From Hyphomicrobiales bacterium (lineage in GTDB: Bacteria > Pseudomonadota > Alphaproteobacteria > Rhizobiales > Rhizobiaceae), in the NCBI GenBank assembly GCA_900474095.1, contig UCOA01000156.1:1-37191 (forward strand): DNA of 37,191 bases. The letters run 5' to 3'. Every line of letters starts with the position of its first letter. The stretch's first letter is position 1. Made by a program: the position numbers and the translations under genes. Shown here in pieces: positions 29,298 to 37,191 of the stretch. The notes under the pieces were generated by a model, which was not told where the DNA came from, searched no databases, and was given only the letters and a program-made list of their open reading frames with translations.

Positions 29298-31279
29298 GCG
29301 GCCTCAGGCCTCAGCGACAGGAGAACGGTACCCTCGGAGGTCTGCTCGCCCTCAGTGACGTTCATGCTCTCGACAACCCCGTCCCGGCTTGCCGAAAGGG
29401 TCAGCTCCATCTTCATCGCCTCCATCACGATCAAGGCGTCACCCTTTGCGACCGTATCTCCCGCCTGAACGCGCACCAGCTTGACCAGTCCCGGCATCGG
29501 CGCAACGACACGATCGGTTCCGGCCGCACTCTCGGCCTCGCCATCGAGCGGATCAGGTACATGGAATTCATGGGCCCTGCCATCGAGTAGCAGCGTCAGG
29601 CCATGTGGAGCCTCAAGCAACAGCAGGCGAAGCTGCCGGCCATCGATCTCGGCATGGCACCCGCCGTCGAACCGGCCGAAAATGCGAACCGGCAGGACAC
29701 GGCCGCCGATATGAACCGCAAACAGATCAAGCCCTCGCGCTGCCACCCGCAAGGCATGCCGCTGGCCGGCATGATCAAGCGTCACCGTGCGGGTCGCCTG
29801 CCCCCAGATCTGCCAGTGACCAAGCGACAGCCAGGGATCGCTGATCGGTCGTTTCCGCAAGATGTCGAGAGACAGAACCGCCGCCAGCGCCACCGCGGTC
29901 TCGTCGGGTGCCTCGGCGGCAGTGAGCGTCTCGACCTCCCGGTCGATGAGCCCGGTGTCGGGGTGCCCGGAGGCAAAGTCCGGCTGCTGGCTCAGACGGC
30001 GAAGGAATTCGAGATTGTTGGCGACGCCGCCGATATGGCTGTTTTTCAAAGCCTCCGTCAGTCGTGCGAGTGCCACAGCTCTGGTCGGGCCGTGCACGCT
30101 CAGTTTGGCGATCATCGGATCGTAATAGGGGCTGATGCGATCGCCCTGTCGCACGCCAGCATCGATCCGTGTGTCATCGTTGGGGAAGCTCAGATGCCAC
30201 AGCGTGCCGATCGACGGCAGGAAACCCCGTGTCGGATCCTCCGCATAGACCCGCGCCTCGAAGGCCCACCCATCGATTGCAAGCTCGGACTGCTTGAGCG
30301 GCAAAGGTTCACCATTTGCCACCCGCAACTGCCATTCGACAAGATCGATCCCGGTGATCGCCTCGGTTACCGGATGCTCTACCTGAAGCCGCGTGTTCAT
30401 CTCCATGAAGAAGAACTTGTCGGGCTGGAGCCCATCGGAGACATCGACGATGAACTCGACAGTGCCTGCCCCCTGATAGCCGATAGCCTGCGCGGCGCGA
30501 ACCGCTGCCTCTCCCATGGTCATGCGCATTTCCGCCGTCATGCCCGGCGCCGGCGCCTCCTCGATCACCTTCTGGTGCCGCCGCTGCAAGGAGCAGTCGC
30601 GCTCGAACAGATGCACGACATTGCCGTTGCGGTCGCCGAAGACCTGGATCTCGATATGGCGGGGCCGTTGCAGATATTTCTCGATCAGCACTGCGCCGTC
30701 GCCGAAGGCCGCTTCCGCCTCCCGCCGCGCCGCTTCGAGTGCCGCGCTGAAATCATCCGGCTGTTCGACCCGGCGCATTCCCTTGCCGCCGCCACCGGCG
30801 CGCGCCTTGATCAGCACAGGAAAGCCGATCTCCGCGGCGCGCGCGCTCAGGAACGCCGCGTCCTGATTGTCCCCGTGATAACCGGGAACCACCGGAACGC
30901 CGGATTGCTCCATCAGCACCTTGGCCGCGTCCTTCAGGCCCATGGCGCGAATGGCAGCCGGCGATGGCCCGATGAAGGCCATTCCGGCCGCCTCGACCGC
31001 CTCGGCGAAATCCGCATTCTCCGAGAGAAACCCATAGCCGGGATGGATCGCCTGTGCGCCGCACCTTTGCGCCGCTCCGATGATACGCTCAATGGAGAGA
31101 TAGCTCTCGGCCGCCACGGCAGTGCCGATGCGGAAGGCTTCGTCGGCCATTTCGACGTGAAGCGCCCCCGCATCGGCATCGGAATAGACCGCTGCCGTGC
31201 GGATGCCGAGCCGCCGTGCCGTGCGGATGATGCGGCAGGCGATTTCACCGCGATTGGCAATGAGGATCTTCGAAAACAT
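29294..31279 (-). CDS. liuD: Methylcrotonyl-CoA carboxylase, biotin-carrying alpha subunit
   Basis: A 661-residue subunit that carboxylates biotin and carries it to the beta subunit. The N-terminal ~450 residues are the biotin carboxylase (MFSKILIANRGEIACRIIRT at the start, the glycine-rich KARAGGGGKGMRR ATP loop, EMNTRLQVEHPVTE). A linker domain follows. The C-terminal biotin carrier has EAMKM, with biotinylated K623. The gene lies 12 bases after the Rid-family gene and overlaps liuE. Confidence 0.95.
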   Translation of the reverse strand: MFSKILIANRGEIACRIIRTARRLGIRTAAVYSDADAGALHVEMADEAFRIGTAVAAESYLSIERIIGAAQRCGAQAIHPGYGFLSENADFAEAVEAAGMAFIGPSPAAIRAMGLKDAAKVLMEQSGVPVVPGYHGDNQDAAFLSARAAEIGFPVLIKARAGGGGKGMRRVEQPDDFSAALEAARREAEAAFGDGAVLIEKYLQRPRHIEIQVFGDRNGNVVHLFERDCSLQRRHQKVIEEAPAPGMTAEMRMTMGEAAVRAAQAIGYQGAGTVEFIVDVSDGLQPDKFFFMEMNTRLQVEHPVTEAITGIDLVEWQLRVANGEPLPLKQSELAIDGWAFEARVYAEDPTRGFLPSIGTLWHLSFPNDDTRIDAGVRQGDRISPYYDPMIAKLSVHGPTRAVALARLTEALKNSHIGGVANNLEFLRRLSQQPDFASGHPDTGLIDREVETLTAAEAPDETAVALAAVLSLDILRKRPISDPWLSLGHWQIWGQATRTVTLDHAGQRHALRVAARGLDLFAVHIGGRVLPVRIFGRFDGGCHAEIDGRQLRLLLLEAPHGLTLLLDGRAHEFHVPDPLDGEAESAAGTDRVVAPMPGLVKLVRVQAGDTVAKGDALIVMEAMKMELTLSASRDGVVESMNVTEGEQTSEGTVLLSLRPEAA

Positions 31280-31291
31280 GCTCTATCCGGT

Positions 31292-31675
31292 CTATTGCGC
31301 AGCGACGACTTCGACCTCGAGAAGCCAGGCTCCGTCGAAAATCCCGGCGATCACCACCGTCATCGCTGGTGCAAGGCTGCCGAGATACTCGCTGCGGATC
31401 TCGCGGTTGGCCGAGGCGTGATGCCGATCGGCGAGATAGGTCGTCACCTTGACGATATCAGCCTTGGTCATTCCCGCGGCTTTCAGCTGCGCATCGACGT
31501 TGAGCCAGACCTGACGGGCCTGCGCATCGAAGCCCGCCGGCACGGTGTCGTCGGATGTTGCCGGAATCTGGCCGCTGACGAGAAGCAGCCGCTGGAAATC
31601 CTCAAGCCGGACGGCCTGCGAATAGCCGCCGCGGGGTTGAGGGGCATTCTTGGCATTGAAAACGTCGCGTTTCAT
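31292..31675 (-). CDS. Rid-family (RidA/YjgF-like) protein in leucine operon
   Basis: About 127 residues with the chorismate-mutase-like Rid fold: GGYSQAV near residue 17, LLLVSGQIPA, then DIVKVTTYLADR. In imine-deaminating RidA a conserved arginine lies in the PAR motif; the aligned place here reads PAMTVVI, so that arginine is methionine. Imine deaminase activity is therefore doubtful. ATG 31675 has GAGGAG about eight bases upstream and lies 10 bases after the liuB stop; the frame's extension to 31705 overlaps liuB and is rejected. A role with the carboxylase or its CoA intermediates is possible but unproven. Confidence 0.88.
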   Translation of the reverse strand: MKRDVFNAKNAPQPRGGYSQAVRLEDFQRLLLVSGQIPATSDDTVPAGFDAQARQVWLNVDAQLKAAGMTKADIVKVTTYLADRHHASANREIRSEYLGSLAPAMTVVIAGIFDGAWLLEVEVVAAQ

Positions 31676-31685
31676 AGTCGTCTCC

Positions 31686-33293
31686 TCACATCCTGAACAG
31701 GCCAAAACGGGTTTCGTCTATCGGTGCATTCAAAGTCGCCGAAAGGGAGAGTGCCAGCACGTCGCGGCTCTTGCGCGGATCGATGATGCCGTCATCCCAG
31801 AGCCGCGCCGAGGCATAGAGCGGATGGCTCTGGGTTTCGAACAGGTCCAGCACCGGCTGCTTGAATTTTGCCTCGTCTTGCTCCGTCCAGGGCGTACCTG
31901 CCCGCTTCAGCGCATCACCGCGTACGGTCGCCAAAACGCCTGCCGCCTGCTCGCCGCCCATCACCGAAATCCGGCTGTTTGGCCAGCTCCAGAGGAAACG
32001 CGGCGAAAAGGCCCGGCCGCCCATGCCGTAATTGCCGGCGCCGAAGGAGCCGCCGACCAGCATGGTGATCTTCGGCACCTTGGTCGTCGCCACCGCCGTC
32101 ACCAGCTTGGCGCCATGCTTGGCAATGCCTTCCGTCTCGTATTTCCGCCCCACCATGAAGCCGGTGATGTTCTGCAGGAAGACAAGCGGAATCTTGCGCT
32201 GTGAACACAGCTCGACGAAATGCGTGCCCTTCAGCGCCGATTCCGAAAACAGCACGCCGTTATTGGCGATGATGCCAACGGGAATGCCGTGCACATGGGC
32301 AAAACCGCAGACCAGCGTCGTGCCGTAGCGTGCCTTGAACTCATCGAGCCGCGAGCCGTCGACGATGCGGGCAATCACCTCGCGAATGTCATAGGGCGTG
32401 CGCAGGTCAGATGGCACGATGCCCGGGATATCGTCGGGATCGTAGACCGGCTCCTCCGGCGGCTTCCGTTCGACGGTCGCAATCGCTGGCCGATTGAGAT
32501 TGGCGACGGTCCGGCGTGCCAGGGCCAGCGCATGCGCATCGTCGCGCGCCAGATGGTCGGCGACGCCGGATAACCGCGTATGCACGTCGCCGCCGCCAAG
32601 ATCCTCGGATGAGACGATCTCGCCGGTTGCAGCCCGAACAAGCGGCGGGCCGGCCAGAAAGATCGTCCCCTGCCCCCCGACGATGATCGCCTCGTCCGAC
32701 ATCGCCGGCATATAGGCGCCGCCCGCCGTGCACGATCCCATCACCACCGCAATCTGCGGAATGCCGGCGGCCGACATGTTGGCCTGGTTGTAGAAGATGC
32801 GGCCGAAATGATCGCGATCCGGAAAAACCTCGTCCTGGTTCGGCAGGTTGGCGCCGCCGGAATCGACCAGATAGATGCATGGCAGATTATTCTCCGCCGC
32901 GACCTCCTGCGCCCGCAAATGCTTCTTCACCGTCATTGGATAATAGGTGCCGCCTTTGACCGTGGCGTCATTGCAGACGATCATGCAGTCGCGGCCGGAA
33001 ACGCGGCCGATCCCGGTGATCAGGCCTGCAGCCGGCGCATCACCGTTGTAGAGGCCGTGCGCGGCGGTCAAACCGACTTCGAGGAAGGGCGTTGCCGGAT
33101 CGACCAGCTGGGCCACGCGCTCGCGCGGCAGCATCTTGCCGCGGCTGACATGGCGTTCGCGCGCCACCTCGCCGCCGCCGCCGGCCGCCAGAAGCGCTGC
33201 CTCCTCCACCACGCGCATCGCTTTGCCCATTGCCGCGCTGTTTGCGCGGAATGCCTCCGAAGACGTCGAAATCTGCGATTTCAGAACGGCCAT
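31686..33293 (-). CDS. liuB: Methylcrotonyl-CoA carboxylase, beta (carboxyltransferase) subunit
   Basis: A 535-residue carboxyltransferase that moves CO2 from biotin to 3-methylcrotonyl-CoA. The two crotonase-like halves are visible: [20 protein letters not shown] with [18 protein letters not shown] in the first, and [15 protein letters not shown] with [16 protein letters not shown] in the second. The length is normal. A GGGGGA motif precedes the ATG, and liuA ends 46 bases upstream. The alpha subunit is encoded two genes downstream. Confidence 0.95.
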   Translation of the reverse strand: MAVLKSQISTSSEAFRANSAAMGKAMRVVEEAALLAAGGGGEVARERHVSRGKMLPRERVAQLVDPATPFLEVGLTAAHGLYNGDAPAAGLITGIGRVSGRDCMIVCNDATVKGGTYYPMTVKKHLRAQEVAAENNLPCIYLVDSGGANLPNQDEVFPDRDHFGRIFYNQANMSAAGIPQIAVVMGSCTAGGAYMPAMSDEAIIVGGQGTIFLAGPPLVRAATGEIVSSEDLGGGDVHTRLSGVADHLARDDAHALALARRTVANLNRPAIATVERKPPEEPVYDPDDIPGIVPSDLRTPYDIREVIARIVDGSRLDEFKARYGTTLVCGFAHVHGIPVGIIANNGVLFSESALKGTHFVELCSQRKIPLVFLQNITGFMVGRKYETEGIAKHGAKLVTAVATTKVPKITMLVGGSFGAGNYGMGGRAFSPRFLWSWPNSRISVMGGEQAAGVLATVRGDALKRAGTPWTEQDEAKFKQPVLDLFETQSHPLYASARLWDDGIIDPRKSRDVLALSLSATLNAPIDETRFGLFRM

Positions 33294-33339
33294 TCGTCCC
33301 CCGATCGACCAAACATTCTGCAGTCCTCCTCCCCTGGTG

Positions 33340-34503
33340 TCATGCCGTCTCGCCGAAAATCTCCCTGCCGATCAGCATCCGCCGTATTTCCGAGGTTCCC
33401 GCGCCGATTTCATAGAGTTTCGCATCTCTGAGCAGGCGGCCCGCGGGATAGTCATTCGTATAGCCGTTGCCACCCAGCACCTGGATGGTTTCGAGCGCCA
33501 GCGCCGTCGCCCGTTCCGCTGCATAAAGGATGCATCCCGCCGCGTCCTTGCGGGTCGTCTCGCCGCGGTCGCAGGCGGATGCCACGGCGTAGACATAGGC
33601 GCGCGCGGCATTCAGCGTCACGTACATGTCGGCGATCTTGCCCTGCATCAATTGGAATTCTCCGATCGGCTGACCGAATTGCTTTCTTTCATGCAGATAG
33701 GGGACCGCGGCGTCGAGGCAAGCCGCCATGATGCCGATTGGGCCGGCAGAGAGCACGACGCGCTCGTAGTCGAGGCCTGACATCAGGATGCGGACACCGC
33801 CGCCGACGCTTCCGAGCACATTCTCCTCCGGCACCTCGCAATCGCTGAAGATCAGTTCGCAGGTGTTGGAGCCCCGCATGCCGAGTTTGTCGAGCTTCTG
33901 GCCGGTGGAAAAGCCGGAGAAACCCTTTTCGATCAGGAAGGCCGTTATGCCGCGCGGACCGGCCTGCGGATCAGTCTTGGCATAGACCACCAGTACATCG
34001 GCATCCGGACCATTGGTGATCCACATCTTGTTGCCGTTCAGCACATAACGATCACCGCTCTTGTCGGCCCTGAGCTTCATCGAGACGACATCGGAGCCGG
34101 CGCCCGGCTCAGACATCGCCAGCGCGCCCACATGCTCGCCGGAAATGAGCTTCGGCAGATATCGAGCCTTCTGCGCATCCGAGCCGTTGCGGTTGATCTG
34201 GTTGACGCAGAGATTGGAATGCGCCCCATAGCTCAGGCCAACCGAGGCCGAAGCGCGGCTGACCTCCTCCATCGTCACGCAATGGGCGAGATAGCCGAGA
34301 CCGCTTCCGCCGTAAGCTTCGTCCGCGGTGATGCCGAGCAACCCAAGATCGCCCAACTCCCGCCAGAGCGGCGTCGGAAAACTGTTGTCCCGATCTATGT
34401 CGGCTGCATGCGGGGCGATGCGCTCGCTGGCAAACCGGCGCACGGTCTCTCGCAGCACCTCGATTTCTTCGCCCAGAGCAAAGCTCAAACCACCTGAATA
34501 CAT
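33340..34503 (-). CDS. liuA: Isovaleryl-CoA dehydrogenase
   Basis: FAD flavoprotein of 387 residues that oxidises isovaleryl-CoA to 3-methylcrotonyl-CoA. The family signatures are [13 protein letters not shown] (near 127-139) and [19 protein letters not shown]. The catalytic glutamate is E247 in GLDYERVV, the position used by isovaleryl-CoA dehydrogenases rather than the C-terminal one of short-chain enzymes. It is the first gene of the operon, and AGGGAGGTG is a very good ribosome-binding site. No MerR-type liuR is next to it. Confidence 0.94.
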   Translation of the reverse strand: MYSGGLSFALGEEIEVLRETVRRFASERIAPHAADIDRDNSFPTPLWRELGDLGLLGITADEAYGGSGLGYLAHCVTMEEVSRASASVGLSYGAHSNLCVNQINRNGSDAQKARYLPKLISGEHVGALAMSEPGAGSDVVSMKLRADKSGDRYVLNGNKMWITNGPDADVLVVYAKTDPQAGPRGITAFLIEKGFSGFSTGQKLDKLGMRGSNTCELIFSDCEVPEENVLGSVGGGVRILMSGLDYERVVLSAGPIGIMAACLDAAVPYLHERKQFGQPIGEFQLMQGKIADMYVTLNAARAYVYAVASACDRGETTRKDAAGCILYAAERATALALETIQVLGGNGYTNDYPAGRLLRDAKLYEIGAGTSEIRRMLIGREIFGETA

Positions 34504-34845
34504 CGGGCCACCTCCCTGTCACGCTGCTCCATGGTGTGCGAACGATCCACCGCGACCGCAACCCGGGGTGCTTGGCGGACGCTGCTCTCCTCCGAGTTCA
34601 CAGCCATCGTGTGATGCCGGCGCAGCGGGCTCCTCTTCCGCCGCGTCGGTATCGAATTTCGAGACTATCACACCCGCGCAACAATTTCCGAACCAAGACA
34701 GGGGCTTGCACGCACGATTTGCAAATAATCGCCGCGGCAAAGCCGTCGTTTCGATTGCCCGGGCAATCGCTTACGTCGCTCTCGCCCTTGCATACGACGC
34801 CGACAAGCTTCAAGACGGGACCGCGACAACGGCAACGGACAGATC
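34504..34845. promoter_or_regulatory. Divergent promoter region of liu operon and flavoprotein
   Basis: This 342-base gap between divergent genes has no credible coding frame. It must hold the liuA promoter and probably that of the flavoprotein. The only strong symmetry is the 18-bp palindrome at 34752-34769. I see no classic MerR/LiuR-type spaced repeat. Confidence 0.55.
34752..34769. promoter_or_regulatory. Perfect 18-bp palindrome, candidate operator
   Basis: CGATTGCCCGGGCAATCG equals its reverse complement. It lies 76 bases before the flavoprotein start and about 250 bases before liuA. It could be a dimeric regulator site or an RNA hairpin in the flavoprotein leader. Confidence 0.55.
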
Positions 34846-36060
34846 ATGGCAGTAAAACAGATCGCGATCATCGGCGGCGGGCCGGCGGGCCTGATGGCGG
34901 CAGAGGTGCTGTCGCTGTCCGGCCATGCGGTGACGGTCTATGACGCGATGCCAACCTTCGGCCGGAAATTCCTGCTGGCCGGCAAATCCGGCCTCAACAT
35001 CACCCATTCCGAGGACTACGAACGCTTCGCCAGCCGCTTCGGAGCAGCTTCCGACCGGCTGCGTCCCGCGCTCGACGCCTTTACGCCCGCTGACGTACGG
35101 GCATGGGCGGCAGGGCTCGGGACGGAAACCTTCGTCGGCACGTCGGGTCGTGTTTTTCCGAGCGTCATGAAGGCATCGCCGCTCCTTCGCGCGTGGCTCG
35201 GCAGGCTCGAAGCGCAAGGGACAAAGCTGCTGAAACGTCATCGCTGGACGGGTTTTGTCGGCGACGATCTTGTTTTTGAAACGCCGAATGGAAGGGCCGT
35301 GATCCGCAGCGAAGCGACGCTGCTCGCGCTCGGCGGCGCCAGCTGGCCGCGCCTGGGGTCGGATGGAGCCTGGACCACGCTGCTGCGAAACGAGGGCGTT
35401 GAAATAACCGACCTTCAACCCGCCAATTGCGGCTTCGACGTTGCCTGGAGCGATATCTTCAAAACCCGCTTTGCCGGCGCCCCGCTGAAAACGGTAACGG
35501 CCACGTCGGATGCCGGGACCTTTCCCGGCGAACTCGTGATCTCCAGACACGGCATAGAGGGCAGCCTCGTCTACGCACATGCAGCCGCGTTGCGGGACCG
35601 GCTTTCCTCAGATGGACGGGCAGATCTGCGCATAGATCTCGCGCCGGGAAGAAGTGTCGAACGCCTGGCGCGAGACCTTGACCGGCAGGACACAAAGGCC
35701 AGCCTGTCCAACCGTTTGCGCAAGGGCGCGGGGCTCGAAGGCGTCAAGTCCGCCCTGCTGCGGGAACTGCTCCCGGAAATCGCGCTCGCCGATCCGCAAC
35801 AACTTGCACGATCGGTCAAGGCGCTGCCGATCCCAGTGCTTAGGCCGCGGCCGATCGCCGAAGCGATTTCGTCGGCGGGCGGTGTCCGCCTCGATGATCT
35901 CGACGAGCGATATATGCTCAAATCCCTGCCCGGTATCTTCGCCACGGGAGAAATGCTGGACTGGGAGGCGCCGACCGGCGGCTATCTGCTGACCGCCTGT
36001 TTCGCCACCGGCCGCGCCGCCGCGCGCGGCATCATGGAATGGCTGCAAGCCCGGCAATGA
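34846..36060 (+). CDS. HI0933/BaiN-type FAD-dependent flavoprotein
   Basis: A 404-residue NAD(P)/FAD-dependent oxidoreductase of the HI0933-like family. The FAD-binding IAIIGGGPAGLMAAEVLS begins at residue 6, followed by GRKFLLAGKSGLNITHSE, a hallmark of the family. A GG(A)SW-type loop lies near 165 and a second dinucleotide segment ATGEMLDWEAPTGGYLLTAC near 365-385. The cellular substrate is unknown for most members. It is divergent from the liu operon and converges with the DUF4174 gene, with only seven bases between the stops. The ribosome-binding site is weak. Confidence 0.9.
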   Translation: MAVKQIAIIGGGPAGLMAAEVLSLSGHAVTVYDAMPTFGRKFLLAGKSGLNITHSEDYERFASRFGAASDRLRPALDAFTPADVRAWAAGLGTETFVGTSGRVFPSVMKASPLLRAWLGRLEAQGTKLLKRHRWTGFVGDDLVFETPNGRAVIRSEATLLALGGASWPRLGSDGAWTTLLRNEGVEITDLQPANCGFDVAWSDIFKTRFAGAPLKTVTATSDAGTFPGELVISRHGIEGSLVYAHAAALRDRLSSDGRADLRIDLAPGRSVERLARDLDRQDTKASLSNRLRKGAGLEGVKSALLRELLPEIALADPQQLARSVKALPIPVLRPRPIAEAISSAGGVRLDDLDERYMLKSLPGIFATGEMLDWEAPTGGYLLTACFATGRAAARGIMEWLQARQ

Positions 36061-36067
36061 TCTTGCC

Positions 36068-36481
36068 TCAGTTCGACGATTTTAGTTGTGACGTCTGGTC
36101 GATCAACTCGAAAATGGTGGAGATCGGCACCACATCGTCCGACCGCAGCTTGATCAATCCGTCCTTGCCGACAAGCAGCAGGGCAAAGACGCCATCGTCG
36201 ACATCGAGATCGTAGCGGATGGCGGACGGATTGAGATCGAAATGCGGCCCGAACAGCACCTTCACATCGTCGCGGCCGACTTCCAGCACGATCAGATCGC
36301 GCTCCTGCAGCCCCTCAGTTTCGGCCGCCAGCATATTGGCCTGGCGCGTGGCCTTACTGCGGTCCTTGCAGGGAAAGATGACGAGAACGCGGTAGCGCCA
36401 TTCGAAATCGACAAGGCTTTCGCCGCCATGCTGCGGATCGACACCCATGCCGAACACATCGGCAGTCAGTGATTTCAGCAT
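36068..36481 (-). CDS. DUF4174-domain protein
   Basis: A 137-residue protein with the DUF4174 pattern: DFEWRYRVLVIFPCKDRS near the start, LQERDLIVLEV in the middle, and ALLLVGKDGLIKLRSDDVVP near the end. The fold looks thioredoxin-like, but no CxxC pair is present. The function of the family is unknown. The frame extends to 36799, but ATG 36481 has GAGGGA about nine bases upstream and begins the conserved part. No signal peptide is evident in this start. Confidence 0.85.
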   Translation of the reverse strand: MLKSLTADVFGMGVDPQHGGESLVDFEWRYRVLVIFPCKDRSKATRQANMLAAETEGLQERDLIVLEVGRDDVKVLFGPHFDLNPSAIRYDLDVDDGVFALLLVGKDGLIKLRSDDVVPISTIFELIDQTSQLKSSN

Positions 36482-36566
36482 CGCTTTGATCCCTCGTGAT
36501 TGTGAACCATGAGGGGACAAACAGACAGGCCGGCGTTTGGTTCCGCATTTTTGCTCAGGGATAGAG

Positions 36567-37191
36567 TTATTGAACGAGGATCGCCCGAAAATCATTGACG
36601 TTCGTGCCGGTCGGCCCCGGCTTGAAGATGTCGCCGATCGCATCGAAGGCGGACCAGCTGTCATTGCGGTCGAGAAGCGCCGCGGCATCGATATTGTTCG
36701 CGGCAAGACGCGCAATCGAAGTACCATCGGCAAACGCCCCGGCATTGTCTTCAGACCCGTCGATCCCATCCGTATCCGCTGCGAGCGCCGAGACACCAAG
36801 GTATCCGTCGATCCCCAGAGCCAGGGACAGAAGAAACTCGCTGTTGCGCCCGCCCTTGCCCTTGCTCCTGCCTTCTTCCTTGATCGTCACGGTGGTCTCG
36901 CCACCGGAGAAGATGATGACGGGCTTCTTGAACGGCCGGTTGCGCACGGCAATTTCGCGTGCGATCGCGGCATGCACACGTCCGACCTCGCTCGCCTCTC
37001 CTTCCATCGCATCGGAGAGAATGACGGCCTCGACGCCGGCCGCGCAGGCTGCCTCCACGGCTGCCTCCAGCGAAGCCGCGGCCGATGCGACGAGACGGAC
37101 GCTATTTTCTGCAAAACGCGGATCGGAGGGTGTTGGTGCGGCGCAGTTTCCACCGCGGATGAAATCCATGACTTTTTGTGGCAGGTCCAGC
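36567..37191 (-). CDS. Glycerate 2-kinase (MOFRL family), C-terminal part, cut by window edge
   Basis: About 208 codons of a glycerate kinase of the GckA/TtuD type, which phosphorylates D-glycerate to 2-phosphoglycerate. The visible part carries RGGNCAAPTPSDPRF, the MOFRL core FSGGETTVTIK with GKGGRNSEFLLSLAL, and AADTDGIDGSEDNAGAF near the end. The frame is open through the right edge (reading LDLPQKV before the internal Met), so the N-terminal half is missing and this is not a short gene starting at 37169. The gap to the DUF4174 gene is 85 bases. Confidence 0.92.
   Translation of the reverse strand, partial: LDLPQKVMDFIRGGNCAAPTPSDPRFAENSVRLVASAAASLEAAVEAACAAGVEAVILSDAMEGEASEVGRVHAAIAREIAVRNRPFKKPVIIFSGGETTVTIKEEGRSKGKGGRNSEFLLSLALGIDGYLGVSALAADTDGIDGSEDNAGAFADGTSIARLAANNIDAAALLDRNDSWSAFDAIGDIFKPGPTGTNVNDFRAILVQ

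Noticed and set aside
29603-31696. Long plus-strand open frame (about 697 codons) opposite liuD and the Rid gene
   Set aside because: It lies wholly antisense to well-motifed genes, its sequence is low-complexity and charged with no family resemblance, and long antisense frames are common in high-GC DNA.

Overview
The window reads as part of a Rhizobiaceae-type alphaproteobacterial genome (Rhizobium, Agrobacterium, Sinorhizobium, Shinella or a relative). This is inferred from high GC, many ABC importers, LacI, GntR and TetR control, a complete leucine (liu) operon, a B12-riboswitch corrinoid importer and ISL3/IS110 debris. No rRNA, tRNA, CRISPR array or replication origin was seen.

Layout. 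1-4057: carbohydrate ABC importer (two permeases, ATPase; the binding protein is probably just off the left edge) and a LacI regulator. 4058-4283: decayed tail of an RbsC-like permease, then a strong bidirectional terminator. 4398-12863: an accessory catabolic locus. A class III PLP enzyme of the phospho-lyase type and a small-molecule kinase run leftward. A GntR/FCD regulator, an SDR dehydrogenase and a complete PotFGHI/PotABCD-type importer run rightward. 12864-14455: a graveyard of broken genes (frameshifted small gene, ISL3 and IS110 fragments, frameshifted unknown gene). 14456-15619: class C beta-lactamase with no ampR beside it. 16110-19245: btuDCF-like importer behind a cobalamin riboswitch. 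19334-22354: SDR, Bcr/CflA efflux pump and divergent TetR regulator. 22390-24633: cytoplasmic GH2 glycosidase. 24674-26498: PhnD-like protein without a signal peptide and a membrane fatty-acid desaturase. 26667-27546: RES-Xre toxin-antitoxin pair. 27625-34503: leucine/isovalerate operon liuA-liuB-Rid-liuD-liuE-liuC. 34846-37191: HI0933-type flavoprotein, DUF4174 protein and the C-terminal part of a glycerate 2-kinase cut by the right edge.

How it works together. The best candidate for an undescribed system is 4398-12863. The kinase and PLP enzyme resemble the animal hydroxylysine kinase/phosphohydroxylysine phospho-lyase (or phosphoethanolamine phospho-lyase) pair. Here the pair sits with a polyamine/amino-compound importer, an SDR and a GntR regulator. 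A near-identical 15-bp motif (GATGyATCAAGyATC) occurs in the kinase/GntR divergent gap and again immediately before the SDR start, with a partial copy before the transporter. I infer a regulon that imports a hydroxylated amine, phosphorylates it, and removes ammonia and phosphate together. The substrate cannot be read from the sequence.

The liu operon takes isovaleryl-CoA to acetyl-CoA and acetoacetate. It carries an embedded Rid-family protein whose usual catalytic arginine is replaced by methionine. Several regulatory structures can be read directly: the B12 riboswitch with a plausible Shine-Dalgarno-masking platform, tandem TetR operator-like repeats, perfect palindromes of 20 and 18 bp, and a structured leader before the polyamine-type binding protein.
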